DNA of 64,000 nt from JAQVEM01 sp964610315 (GCA_964610315.1 CAZSVM010000009.1:1-64000); one strand, 5' to 3'. Shown: positions 16,435 through 24,886, counted from the first letter of the stretch. Made by a program: numbers and translations. The notes: generated by a model from the letters alone, not told the origin.

Positions 16435-18360
16435 TTATACACTCTCCTCTTTTATTTCTTCTTTCGGTTTTACTTTCTCCGGAACCAATCCTGTCCTTAC
16501 CTCCACTGCCCTGTATTTTTCCGGACAAGCTTCTATACAGGAACCGCATTTAATACATATTTCACTATCTATTACATGTGGTTTTTTGTTTTCTCCGCTT
16601 ATTGCATCTACCGGGCATACTTTTATACAACTTCCGCAGCCCGCACACTTATCCCTATCTATAACATAAGTAATTAAAGGCAGGCATACCTTTGCCGGGC
16701 AGGTATTATAATAAATATGGGCCTCATATTCCTCCTTAAAATATTTTAAAGTGGTCATTACTATATTGGGGGCAGTGGTACCCAGAGCACACAGGGAAGC
16801 TTCTTTCAGTAACAGGGAAAGGTCTGCCAGGAGTTTTAAATCTTCCTCGCGGCCTTCTCCCCCCATTATCCTCTGATAAATATAAATCATCTGCCTCAGG
16901 CCCTCTCTGCAGGGAACACATTTGCCACAGGATTCGTCTGCCAGAAATCTCAAAAAGTAATGAGCAGTATTTACCATACATGAATTTTCATCCATAACTA
17001 CCATTCCCCCCGAACCCATCATTGAACCTGCTTTGGTCAACTCATCAAAATCTACCGGAAGATCAAGTAATTCTTCCGGAATTACACCACCGGAAGGCCC
17101 ACCGGTTTGAACTGCCTTAAATTTTTTATTATCCTTGATTCCGCCTCCGATTTTGTAAATAATATCTCTTAAGGTAATTCCCATAGGTACTTCCACCAGT
17201 CCGGTGTTTCTAACTTTTCCCACCAGTGAAAATATTTTCGTCCCGCTGCTGTTTCTGGTTCCCATGCTTCTGAACCAATCGGCACCATTTTTTATAATCA
17301 AGGGGACATTAGCGAAAGTTTCTACGTTATTTAAATTGGTTGGTTTTCCCCACAATCCGCTCACCGAAGTATGTATATATTTCAATCTTGGTTCTCCTAC
17401 ACTGCCTTCGATAGCAGTAGTCAGAGCACTTGATTCTCCGGAAACATACGATCCAGCCCCCCTGTGAACCTTTACCTCAAAATTAAATCCTGAATTTAAA
17501 ATGTTTTCACCGATTAACCCATATTCTTTAGCCTGCCTGATGGCTATATTTACGTTTTCCACCGTTACCGGGTATTCCTGTCTGACATAAATAAATCCGG
17601 TATCGCAACCAATAGCATATGCTCCAATCATCAGCCCTTCCAGAACACTATGGGGATTACCTTCTAATATTCCCCTATCCATATAAGCTCCAGGGTCTCC
17701 TTCATCGGCATTAACCACTATATATTTCGGTTCACCCTCTGCATTTCTGGTCGTTTCCCATTTTACTCCTGCTGGAAAGCCGCCTCCCCCCCGGCCCCTC
17801 AGGTTAGCCTTCTTTACTTCCTCTATGACCTCTTCCGGGCTCATTTGCTCAAGCACCCTGGCAAGAGCCTGATATCCGCCAATCCTTATATAATCATCAA
17901 TACTCCTGGAATCTATTTTCAAATGACTATCTAGTAGAATCCTTTTCTGGAATTTATAAAAAGGAATATCCGATTCCTTTACGATCGGATTTCCATCATT
18001 ATCTTTATAGAGAAGTCTTTCTACTATCTCTCCTTTTAAACTTTTACCGATGATCTCGGCAATATCCTCTTTTTTTACCTTTAGATAACAGATATTCCCG
18101 GGGTAAACCATTATAATGGGCCCCATTTCACAGTATCCATGACAGCCCGTTCGGCGAATAATAATCCTATCATTATATTCCGCATAATTTTTATTCAGTT
18201 CATCAACCATGGCAGTATAAATATCTTCAGAAGAATAAGCCTTACATCCCGGTCCATTGCATAAAGAAAATGCAATATCGGAATTGTTTAATTGCTCCTG
18301 CAGTTTATTTGCTCTCTTTTGTAAATCCTTTAGAGAATTTATTTTATTATTATCAGCCAT
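16435..18360 (-). CDS. NuoF/HydB-like NADH-binding subunit with C-terminal 2x[4Fe-4S] ferredoxin
   Basis: A 641-residue flavoprotein. The N-terminal thioredoxin-like [2Fe-2S] domain (~30-120) has CNGPGC and CHGYC. The NADH/FMN core has GRGGGGFPAG (~190-199) and NADEGDPGAYMDR (~218-230). The [4Fe-4S] motif CGKCVPC is near 478 and the eight-Cys ferredoxin tail (CAGCGSCIKVC, CIKCGSCIEAC) spans ~575-620. This is the HydB arrangement of bifurcating hydrogenases and formate dehydrogenases. It lies 55 bases after the Fur-NuoE gene and two before the short NuoG gene. It should pass electrons between NAD(H) and a ferredoxin-like partner. It is clearly paralogous to the 8140-11304 product, but with the standard C-terminus. 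Confidence 0.94.
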   Translation of the reverse strand: MADNNKINSLKDLQKRANKLQEQLNNSDIAFSLCNGPGCKAYSSEDIYTAMVDELNKNYAEYNDRIIIRRTGCHGYCEMGPIIMVYPGNICYLKVKKEDIAEIIGKSLKGEIVERLLYKDNDGNPIVKESDIPFYKFQKRILLDSHLKIDSRSIDDYIRIGGYQALARVLEQMSPEEVIEEVKKANLRGRGGGGFPAGVKWETTRNAEGEPKYIVVNADEGDPGAYMDRGILEGNPHSVLEGLMIGAYAIGCDTGFIYVRQEYPVTVENVNIAIRQAKEYGLIGENILNSGFNFEVKVHRGAGSYVSGESSALTTAIEGSVGEPRLKYIHTSVSGLWGKPTNLNNVETFANVPLIIKNGADWFRSMGTRNSSGTKIFSLVGKVRNTGLVEVPMGITLRDIIYKIGGGIKDNKKFKAVQTGGPSGGVIPEELLDLPVDFDELTKAGSMMGSGGMVVMDENSCMVNTAHYFLRFLADESCGKCVPCREGLRQMIYIYQRIMGGEGREEDLKLLADLSLLLKEASLCALGTTAPNIVMTTLKYFKEEYEAHIYYNTCPAKVCLPLITYVIDRDKCAGCGSCIKVCPVDAISGENKKPHVIDSEICIKCGSCIEACPEKYRAVEVRTGLVPEKVKPKEEIKEESV

Positions 18361-18415
18361 TTTAAACCTTCCTCTGTTACTACTTTGAATATTTATATTT
18401 CTTAAATCTCAAAAA

Positions 18416-19402
18416 TTAATTCAATCCTTTTAATATTTTTTTCAGGTTACCGGTCGAAGGATTACTATAATATTTATTGCCAATCATAACCACCGGACCC
18501 AGTGCACAACAACCCAGGCAATTAACCGTATTCAACGTAAATTTATAATCACCGGTAGTATCCCCCGGTTTTATTCCCAGAACATTTACAATTCTCTGAA
18601 GCAGATTCATTGCCCCTCTGACATGGCAGGCTGTACCCATACAGACTACAATTGAATTTCTTCCCTGCGGCTCCAGATTAAAATATTTGTAAAAAGTGGT
18701 AATGTCATAGATATTAGTAAGGGGTATGTCCAATCTGTTGCTAACATATAACAGAATATGTTTGGGCAACCATCTGTACTTATTTTGAATATCCAAAAGT
18801 ATCTGAATTAATTCATTTCTCTGATTCCGGTAGTCATTAATTATTTTGTCTACCTTTGCAAAATCCTTTATTGTATCTTCCAATGCCCACTCCTTTTCTC
18901 TCTTTATTTTTTTTAAATCGCCAAGCCATTCAGTCAACTGACTCTGAATCGTATTTATCCTCTCCATATCCATATAATCTTTAAAGTTACTTCCATAACT
19001 GATATCCGACGGATATCCGATATCAACTGCTGTATTATCTTTAATACCGGTTTTTTTCTTATTTTCACCCCGGTCATGCCGTATCTTTTTAGAATCCATA
19101 CTATTACTATTAAAATCCGGATTGTCCTTTATCCTGTATTTTACTCTATTGTTCTCATAACCAGCCTTTTCTACCAGGCCCTCTTTTTCCAGCAGTTTTA
19201 AGTTTCGATAGATTGTTGCCTGACCTATTTTTGGATATTTTTTATGAGATAGGAAAAATAATTCTTCTGCGCTTATTTCACCATGACTTTTCAGGAAGGT
19301 ATCCAGTATAACCATACGGGTTCTGGTAAGTCTAAAACCGCTCTCTTTTATTTTCTGTTTATAGGCAATAATATTTTTTTCATTGACTTTATTGATATTC
19401 AC
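18416..19402 (-). CDS. Fur DNA-binding domain fused to NuoE [2Fe-2S] subunit
   Basis: A 328-residue fusion. Residues ~15-92 are a Fur-type winged helix: FRLTRTRMVILDTF, then the recognition-helix region QATIYRNLKLLEKEGLV (61-77). The Fur dimerisation/metal-sensing half is missing. A polar linker (~93-140) leads to a complete NuoE-like domain (~150-328). Its [2Fe-2S] ligands are Cys254, Cys259, Cys295 and Cys299, with an additional Cys298. The reading frame runs through both parts without a stop or internal start that would split them cleanly. A palindromic Fur box lies 34 bases upstream, so the protein probably represses its own operon and may sense redox or Fe-S state through its cluster. 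The sensing role is inference; the fusion and operator are seen directly. Confidence 0.93.
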   Translation of the reverse strand: MNINKVNEKNIIAYKQKIKESGFRLTRTRMVILDTFLKSHGEISAEELFFLSHKKYPKIGQATIYRNLKLLEKEGLVEKAGYENNRVKYRIKDNPDFNSNSMDSKKIRHDRGENKKKTGIKDNTAVDIGYPSDISYGSNFKDYMDMERINTIQSQLTEWLGDLKKIKREKEWALEDTIKDFAKVDKIINDYRNQRNELIQILLDIQNKYRWLPKHILLYVSNRLDIPLTNIYDITTFYKYFNLEPQGRNSIVVCMGTACHVRGAMNLLQRIVNVLGIKPGDTTGDYKFTLNTVNCLGCCALGPVVMIGNKYYSNPSTGNLKKILKGLN

Positions 19403-19430
19403 TTTCGGATCCCGTATGTAACATATTATT

Positions 19431-19491
19431 AATGAAAATGATAATGATTATCATTTAATGAAAATGATACTACAGAGTTTTGATTTGTCAA
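19431..19491 (-). promoter_or_regulatory. promoter with Fur box in front of the Fur-NuoE operon
   Basis: On the minus strand a -35 TTGACA (19491-19486) is followed after 16 bases by a -10 TATCAT (19469-19464). Just downstream is a perfect 9-3-9 palindrome, AAATGATAA-TGA-TTATCATTT (19436-19456), close to the classical Fur box. The 13-base sequence AATGAAAATGATA is repeated at 19431-19443 and 19457-19469, flanking and overlapping the palindrome and extending the array of Fur-like hexamers. A protein bound here would cover the start site and -10 region. Confidence 0.85.
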
Positions 19492-19583
19492 TATATTTTT
19501 TAATTTGCAATTCAGAAGTTAAAAAGAGGGTTAGCCCGGTTTTTTTAATAATGACCTAAAAAACTAAAAAGCAGGTTTAACTA

Positions 19584-20381
19584 TCAATAAATCAGTACTT
19601 TTACTCCTGAGGGAAGCATTTCATACAGCCACTTTGCATTCTCCAATTCCAGCCTGATACAACCATGACTGGCTGGGGTGCCCAACTTTGCATATTCTTC
19701 CTCTATCATCTGATTATCTATATCAAAAGGAACACTATGGAAAAGATATTCATTATAAAATCTGACCCAGTAATAAGCTCCCATATTATAATCAGCCGAC
19801 CAAAAATATGTACCCTTATCAGAGGTTTTAAACTCTCCGGTTGGAGTCGGCTTTTCCTCTGTTCCTCCCGAACAGGCCCATTCCTTTAATAAATTACTTT
19901 TATAAAATATGAACACTTTCTGCTGGCTTAAATCTACTTCAATGCTGAAATTATCACTATTGCCGTAATCGATATCCTGGGTACCACTCTGATCAGAGTC
20001 ATCATTTTCTTCTTTTATTTCTTCACTGTCTGTTTGCCCCTGCTCCTGCTGCTCCTGTTCTTCTGCACCGTCCTCTCCAGTAATTTCTTCTGTCGGATTT
20101 TCCATATCGCTATTTTCTTCAACAGTATCTTCCTCTGTAGCCATATCCTGTGAATCCATAGAATTAGATTCTATTGGGTCATCTTTATTAGCTTTACCAT
20201 TATCCTTACCATATACTGCCAGATTGCCTATATTATTAGCTTCGGCAATTAATGGCTGGCCCTGCATTATTTTGGAATTTTCCGTACATGACATGCAGAT
20301 AATACCGGTAAAGGTAAAAATTAAAAGAATAATAATTACACTAATTATTACACTATTATACTTTTTAAAGAAACCAGGCAA
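19584..20381 (-). CDS. L,D-transpeptidase (YkuD family), membrane-anchored
   Basis: A 265-residue cell-wall enzyme. The N-terminal hydrophobic segment (~10-30) ends in ICMSC, so it is a membrane anchor or a lipoprotein signal. A very acidic Glu/Asp/Gln-rich linker follows (~60-135). The C-terminal YkuD domain (~140-265) carries the catalytic SHGCIRL motif (~239-245). These enzymes make 3-3 cross-links in peptidoglycan or attach proteins to it, or form lipid-attached wall links. The start is uncertain: the first candidate is a TTG at 20381 with no well-spaced Shine-Dalgarno sequence. It reads away from the Fur box region as a separate unit. Confidence 0.88.
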   Translation of the reverse strand: MPGFFKKYNSVIISVIIILLIFTFTGIICMSCTENSKIMQGQPLIAEANNIGNLAVYGKDNGKANKDDPIESNSMDSQDMATEEDTVEENSDMENPTEEITGEDGAEEQEQQEQGQTDSEEIKEENDDSDQSGTQDIDYGNSDNFSIEVDLSQQKVFIFYKSNLLKEWACSGGTEEKPTPTGEFKTSDKGTYFWSADYNMGAYYWVRFYNEYLFHSVPFDIDNQMIEEEYAKLGTPASHGCIRLELENAKWLYEMLPSGVKVLIY

Positions 20382-20460
20382 TAATACACCGCCAATCCTT
20401 TTTCTAGAGTAAAGAACTTCATGTAAATATAATAATTATCAGATTATATAATAATAAACC

Positions 20461-20730
20461 CTAAAACAGAATATCGTCATAAACATATCCCCTATGTCTT
20501 ATTCTAAGTATCAGGATTTTTAATTCTCCAGTCCTAATAATATAAATTATCCTATAATCACCCAATCTGTATTTCCAGAGATTATTGTATTTTCCCTTTA
20601 ATCTATTTCCACAGTAAGGATCATTAGAGATTTTCTCCCTAATTATTTTAAAAAATGAATCAATTGTTTTTTTATTCAGTTTCTGCAGATCCTTTTTTAT
20701 GTTCCTATGATAAAGAACTCTATATTTCAA
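20461..20730 (-). CDS. RelE/ParE-family toxin
   Basis: An 89-residue basic protein of the RelE/ParE superfamily. It has an N-terminal Lys-rich helix pair (about 5-40), then the GNRLKGKYNNLWKYRLGDYR landmark region (~43-62) and the closing strand ILRIRHRGYVYDD (~75-87), where R-H-R and Y are typical RelE-type RNase or ParE positions. It lies 16 bases after a ribbon-helix-helix gene, the usual antitoxin-toxin order. Whether it cleaves mRNA on the ribosome or targets gyrase cannot be told from sequence alone. Confidence 0.88.
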   Translation of the reverse strand: MKYRVLYHRNIKKDLQKLNKKTIDSFFKIIREKISNDPYCGNRLKGKYNNLWKYRLGDYRIIYIIRTGELKILILRIRHRGYVYDDILF

Positions 20731-20746
20731 CTGACTTTCCTTTTAG

Positions 20747-20965
20747 CTATCTAAGGTTTTTCTTTAATTCATCCTCAGTAATAAATTTTGAATCTGAATC
20801 CATAGATCTCTTTAAGGCAATCTCTACATCATTTATTTCTTCAAGATAATTCTCCACAGCCTTTTCTACAAACCATGATTTTGTTCTCTCATTTACACTG
20901 CATATCTTATCGATTTTTTTTATTAGCTCTTCATCAAAACTTAAAGAGATATTTTTTTTCACCAA
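20747..20965 (-). CDS. ribbon-helix-helix (CopG-like) antitoxin
   Basis: A 72-residue protein that starts with a short strand (KKNISLSFDEELIKKID, ~3-19) followed by two helices, the ribbon-helix-helix fold. The acidic C-terminal tail (~50-72) would wrap and inhibit the RelE-like toxin encoded next. RHH antitoxins bind their own promoters as dimers, and a 14-bp palindrome lies about 40 bases upstream (21004-21017). Confidence 0.85.
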   Translation of the reverse strand: MVKKNISLSFDEELIKKIDKICSVNERTKSWFVEKAVENYLEEINDVEIALKRSMDSDSKFITEDELKKNLR

Positions 20966-21003
20966 GCCTCCAAAATAAGAATTATAATAAAGTTATTAAA
21001 TAT

Positions 21004-21017
21004 TAATAAGCTTATTA
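21004..21017. promoter_or_regulatory. palindromic operator candidate of the toxin-antitoxin pair
   Basis: TAATAAGCTTATTA is a perfect 14-bp palindrome 39 bases before the antitoxin ATG, within an AT-rich intergenic stretch between the divergently oriented antitoxin and alaA genes. Its position fits autoregulation by the RHH protein, but it could also affect alaA. Confidence 0.4.
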
Positions 21018-21131
21018 TAAATTAATTTTTTAAGTTATGCAATATCAATATTAAAATACTATAATAAAATAATGGCAACCTATTTTAGATTCTTCTATAA
21101 TAATTCATTAAAAAACTATAAGGAAATTTTA

Positions 21132-22355
21132 ATGCCAAGAGAATTTAGAAAATCACATAAATTAGATAATATACTTTACGATATTCGAGGACCTGCACTT
21201 GAAACAGCTGCTCGTTTGGAAGAAAAAGGCTATAATATTCTGCGTCTGAATATTGGAAATACTGCTCCTTTTGGGCTTTTCGCCCCCGAGAATCTAATTC
21301 ATGATGTGATCCGCAATCTCTCTAATGCACAGGGTTACTGTAACGATTCGAAAGGAATCCCAATAGCCCGTGAAGCAATTGTACAGTATTGCCTAAAGAT
21401 AGGAATTGAAGGTGTGGAAATTAATGATATTTATATAGGCAATGGAGTTAGTGAGTTAATCACGTTATCTATGCAGGCTTTGCTGGATAATCACGACGAG
21501 ATTCTTATTCCCGCACCGGATTATCCTTTATGGACAGCAGCAGTTAATCTTTCCGGAGGGAAACCTGTTCATTATCTGTGTGATGAATCAGAGGATTGGA
21601 ACCCGGACATTGAAGATATAAAAAGTAAAATTACCTCAAAAACCAAGGGGATTGTAATTATTAATCCTAATAATCCTACCGGTGCAGTTTACCCAAAAGA
21701 AATTTTGGAACAAATAGTAAAGCTGGCTCAGGAACACCAGTTAATAATTTTCTCAGATGAGATCTATGATAAAGTTACATACGACAATAATGTCCATATT
21801 CCATCAGCTTCCATTATCAATGATATCCTCTTTATAACTTTCAACGGACTTTCCAAGGCATATTGTGTACCTGGGTTTCGTGTGGGATGGATGGTAGTAA
21901 GTGGAAATAAAAAAATCGCCAAGGATTACATCCTTGGTTTAAACATGCTCTCCTCCATGCGACTATGCAGTAATGTTCCTGTTCAATATGCAATTCAGAC
22001 ATCACTGAAAGACTGCCAGAATATTAAAAATCTAACCGCTCCAGGTGGACGTTTACACCTTCAGAGGGATTACACCTATAACCATTTAATCGATATCCCT
22101 GGTATTACCTGCGTAAAACCCAGGGGAACACTTTATTGCTTCCCCAAGCTCGATGTAAAAAAGTTCGAGATAAAAAGCAATGAACAATTTGTTCTGGATC
22201 TGCTTTTATCAAAAAAAATACTTTTAGTTAGAGGCAAAGGTTTCAACTGGCCTAAACCTGATCATTTTCGGATTGTTTTTTTACCTCCACTGGAAGATTT
22301 AAAAATCGCTATGGAACAGATTGCGGATTTCTTAAAAGATTACAAGCAGAAATAA
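21132..22355 (+). CDS. alaA: alanine aminotransferase AlaA-like (class I PLP)
   Basis: A 407-residue fold-type I aminotransferase that makes alanine from pyruvate and glutamate. The sequence follows E. coli AlaA very closely as I remember it: DIRGP near the N-terminus, AQGYCNDSKG (~70), YIGNGVSELI (~103), PAPDYPLWTAA (~133), NPNNPTGAVY (~178) and the PLP lysine in LSKAYCVPGFRVGW (Lys242). I chose the ATG at 21132, with AAGGA eight bases upstream, rather than the in-frame ATG at 21072, which has no ribosome site. It is transcribed alone, away from the toxin-antitoxin pair. The strong likeness to proteobacterial AlaA may point to lateral transfer. Confidence 0.92.
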   Translation: MPREFRKSHKLDNILYDIRGPALETAARLEEKGYNILRLNIGNTAPFGLFAPENLIHDVIRNLSNAQGYCNDSKGIPIAREAIVQYCLKIGIEGVEINDIYIGNGVSELITLSMQALLDNHDEILIPAPDYPLWTAAVNLSGGKPVHYLCDESEDWNPDIEDIKSKITSKTKGIVIINPNNPTGAVYPKEILEQIVKLAQEHQLIIFSDEIYDKVTYDNNVHIPSASIINDILFITFNGLSKAYCVPGFRVGWMVVSGNKKIAKDYILGLNMLSSMRLCSNVPVQYAIQTSLKDCQNIKNLTAPGGRLHLQRDYTYNHLIDIPGITCVKPRGTLYCFPKLDVKKFEIKSNEQFVLDLLLSKKILLVRGKGFNWPKPDHFRIVFLPPLEDLKIAMEQIADFLKDYKQK

Positions 22356-22425
22356 TCGCTCTCTAAAATTACAGGGTTCCTATAGGCAGAGTATTGATTA
22401 AAGAGAAATAAGTTTTTACCACTAA

Positions 22426-23025
22426 TTATTCCCTGATATCAAGCTTTATTTTCTTAATTATCATTGAAATACGTATAATGCCATAAATCATTAAAAACAG
22501 GATCAGGGTAAGAAATATTGCTATGGGAAAGGCTAAATTAATAATTAGCGTCTGAGCAAGCATATCATCCCTGATCCCTCCTGTTAACGCTCTTATAATT
22601 CTTCCGTAAAAATTGGGCAGATTATATACTATGGGAGCACATAATATAACAAGAAGCCAGCGCAGTGAGTTATACATTCTTATTTTTGATGCATTGTCGC
22701 TATACAGCTCCAGATTCTGGCCTTCTCTGGCTTTCGTTCTGAAATAATACCACGGTCCCATCCTGGATATATATTCCCAGCCGGTATCTTCGAATAAAGT
22801 TATATAATCATCTACGTTTTGGCTCCTTATAACCTTAAAATCAAGCCGGTATATCGTATCTTCCGGTTCACCTTTCCTGAATACATAATTTAAAAAGCCG
22901 GTATTATCAAGGTGCCATCCTTTCTTTGACATTTCTCTTAACCAACTTTCCTCTTTTTTCTCCTGCCAGGCAAAAAATATTTTAAATACGGTTTTAAATC
23001 TTCTGTTATCCTGATTTACTTCCAT
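22426..23025 (-). CDS. DUF2812 membrane protein
   Basis: A 199-residue protein. The N-terminal soluble domain (~10-100) has the aromatic DUF2812 pattern (W-L-x-E-M-S-K-K-G-W-H-L, then Y-x-L-D, then D-T-G-W-E-Y). Two hydrophobic segments follow near 118-140 and 160-190. DUF2812 genes are typically found directly after a PadR regulator, as here, where the two coding regions overlap by 20 bases. The function of the family is unknown. It is probably a membrane-associated sensor or anti-regulator controlled by the PadR protein. Confidence 0.82.
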   Translation of the reverse strand: MEVNQDNRRFKTVFKIFFAWQEKKEESWLREMSKKGWHLDNTGFLNYVFRKGEPEDTIYRLDFKVIRSQNVDDYITLFEDTGWEYISRMGPWYYFRTKAREGQNLELYSDNASKIRMYNSLRWLLVILCAPIVYNLPNFYGRIIRALTGGIRDDMLAQTLIINLAFPIAIFLTLILFLMIYGIIRISMIIKKIKLDIRE

Positions 23026-23371
23026 TTGAAGCTCCTTTTTTATTTAAAAGGGTTTTTCCATTACGGATCACCTCTTCCAGCCTGCCTATTTCATAATTTA
23101 CCAATTCTTTTCCAAGCTCGGTTATTCTATAAATCTTTCTCCGGCTGTCCACTTCATGATGCTCACTGGGGGCAATTAAACCTATGTTCACCATATTGCT
23201 TAAAGCCCCGTATAAAGTACCCGGACCCAGATTTATCCTGCCGCCACTTAATTTCAGGACCTTCTGCATAATTCCATATCCATGAAGCGGCTCCAGCAGG
23301 GATATCAATATATAGAATGTAGTTTCGGTAAGAGGTGAAAATTTTTTTAATTTTTTTAAATTGCCACTCAT
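23006..23371 (-). CDS. PadR-family transcriptional regulator
   Basis: A 121-residue short PadR protein. The winged helix has LLEPLHGYGIMQKVLKLSGGRINLGPGTLYGALSNM as its recognisable core (residues ~26-61; landmarks HGYGI and GPGTLYGAL). The wing follows (RRKIYRITELG), with a C-terminal dimerisation helix. PadR proteins repress neighbouring genes and often themselves. The partner gene, DUF2812, overlaps its end. A perfect 9-3-9 palindrome 36 bases upstream (23407-23427) is the likely operator. Confidence 0.92.
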   Translation of the reverse strand: MSGNLKKLKKFSPLTETTFYILISLLEPLHGYGIMQKVLKLSGGRINLGPGTLYGALSNMVNIGLIAPSEHHEVDSRRKIYRITELGKELVNYEIGRLEEVIRNGKTLLNKKGASNGSKSG

Positions 23372-23406
23372 TAAATATTAATGTCAGGTGTTTATAACGT
23401 TACACG

Positions 23407-23427
23407 ATATATCGTCAAACGATATAT
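23407..23427. promoter_or_regulatory. palindromic operator of the PadR/DUF2812 operon
   Basis: ATATATCGT-CAA-ACGATATAT is a perfect 9-3-9 inverted repeat; a further ACGATATATCGT palindrome (23404-23415) overlaps its left arm. The position, 36-56 bases before the PadR start codon on the minus strand, fits an autoregulatory operator at the promoter. Confidence 0.65.
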
Positions 23428-23587
23428 TATCATAATAATGAATTCAATGTCAATACTCCGGTAAATTTTTTAAAATAGATATTATCTCTGCATCTCCAAT
23501 ACCGGTTCATATACCTGTTTACTTAAATAATGGATTTAAAAATAGTATAATTACGATTAATATAACATAAAATCTCCCGGGGAAATT

Positions 23588-24886
23588 ATGGGAAAAAGAA
23601 AGTTATACATTTTACTGGCCATTCTTACCATAATATTTTTACTTTCAATCTCAGCTATTTGTAATCAGTGTGAAGCTGCCGCAATCAATGAAGAAAAGAT
23701 AGGTATTAAAGAAGATGAAGAAATAGCAGACGAGGAAGAAGCTCCGGTAGAAGAAGAGACTGCAGCCGGGAAAGAAAACGGTGAAGAAACCGAAGAAGAA
23801 AAGACCGGTGAAGAAGAGGCGGAAACCGAAGAAGAGGACGAAGAGGAAACAGGGGAGGAAGCCCCTACTATAATTCTGAAAATATATGAAGGGCCAGTAT
23901 ATTCACCAGCCGATAGTATATGTTATTACAGAATAAAAGCGACCGTTACCGGCAATCCCAGCCCAACAGTTGAATGGAGTAAAGATGACAGCAGCGGTGC
24001 CTGGGGAACTAAAAAAGCTCAGGTTAATTTAAATAACCCATCTGAAACTTACACTCTTATTGCTACTGCTACCAACTCAGAAGGTTCGGATACAGATTCC
24101 CTGGAGTTGAGCTGGGGGTGTGAAAATATAAATCCTGAAATAACAGGTATCTCTTTTTCAAATGATAAATTCTATAAAAATGAACAATACGATATAACAG
24201 CAATAGCTTCCGATCCCGATGGTGACGACCTGTATTTCGAATGGAGTGCCTCAAGAGGAAGTTTTGAAAACAACAATATCAATCCTGTTAAATGGACTGC
24301 TCCGGGTACCAGTACCGGTGGTTCCATAAACATTACCGTATCGGTAAGCGACGGCAAGGGAGGAACATCAACAAAGACAGAATCCATAGTTTTAGAGCCA
24401 ACCCTCATCTTTATAGAGCCTTTTGACATTGGATACGTAGTAAATGCAGGCGGGGTGAATCATGATTCACTAATTATCGGTGATTCAATAAGTAATGAAG
24501 ATGTTAGGGGTTTCTGTACCTTTGATTTAAGCAGTTTAAGCGGTAAAGAAATATTTCTGGCCTCATTTCAAACCTACCCTAAAAATTGGGGGGATCCCTC
24601 TTTTAAGGGGAGCATAAAACTATATTACACCGATTACTATCCTCTGGATTCAAATGATTATTATATATCATCTTCCTATGCGGGGCCTTTTACTATAGAA
24701 GATTCATACCTTATAAAATACAAAGACAGTTTTCTAACCAGTACAGTACAGGATAGATCCGCACCAACCGGCAGTCTGGGATTTTCTTTCAAATATGAAA
24801 ATAATTCCACGGATGGAGATTACAGTATAGACGGGAGAGAGTTTTTTAAGACCGGCACTCACCTGGTAGTAGCTTACTACGACTAA
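23588..24886 (+). CDS. secreted protein with acidic linker and Ig/PKD-like domains
   Basis: A 432-residue exported protein. A signal sequence (~1-30, Lys-Arg then a hydrophobic run ending near CNQCEAAA) is followed by an extremely Glu-rich stretch (~35-92). Then comes an Ig-like domain (~95-185, with YRIKATVTGNPSPTVEWSKD as its start, residues ~118-137). A second, PKD/cadherin-like domain (~190-285) has the calcium-type DPDGDDLYFEW motif and SDGKGG. The C-terminal ~150 residues (~285-432) form a beta-rich domain I do not recognise; its order is like a carbohydrate-binding or DNRLRE-type domain. The ATG has GGGGAAATT upstream. It is probably a surface adhesin or envelope protein; the function is not known. 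Confidence 0.75.
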   Translation: MGKRKLYILLAILTIIFLLSISAICNQCEAAAINEEKIGIKEDEEIADEEEAPVEEETAAGKENGEETEEEKTGEEEAETEEEDEEETGEEAPTIILKIYEGPVYSPADSICYYRIKATVTGNPSPTVEWSKDDSSGAWGTKKAQVNLNNPSETYTLIATATNSEGSDTDSLELSWGCENINPEITGISFSNDKFYKNEQYDITAIASDPDGDDLYFEWSASRGSFENNNINPVKWTAPGTSTGGSINITVSVSDGKGGTSTKTESIVLEPTLIFIEPFDIGYVVNAGGVNHDSLIIGDSISNEDVRGFCTFDLSSLSGKEIFLASFQTYPKNWGDPSFKGSIKLYYTDYYPLDSNDYYISSSYAGPFTIEDSYLIKYKDSFLTSTVQDRSAPTGSLGFSFKYENNSTDGDYSIDGREFFKTGTHLVVAYYD

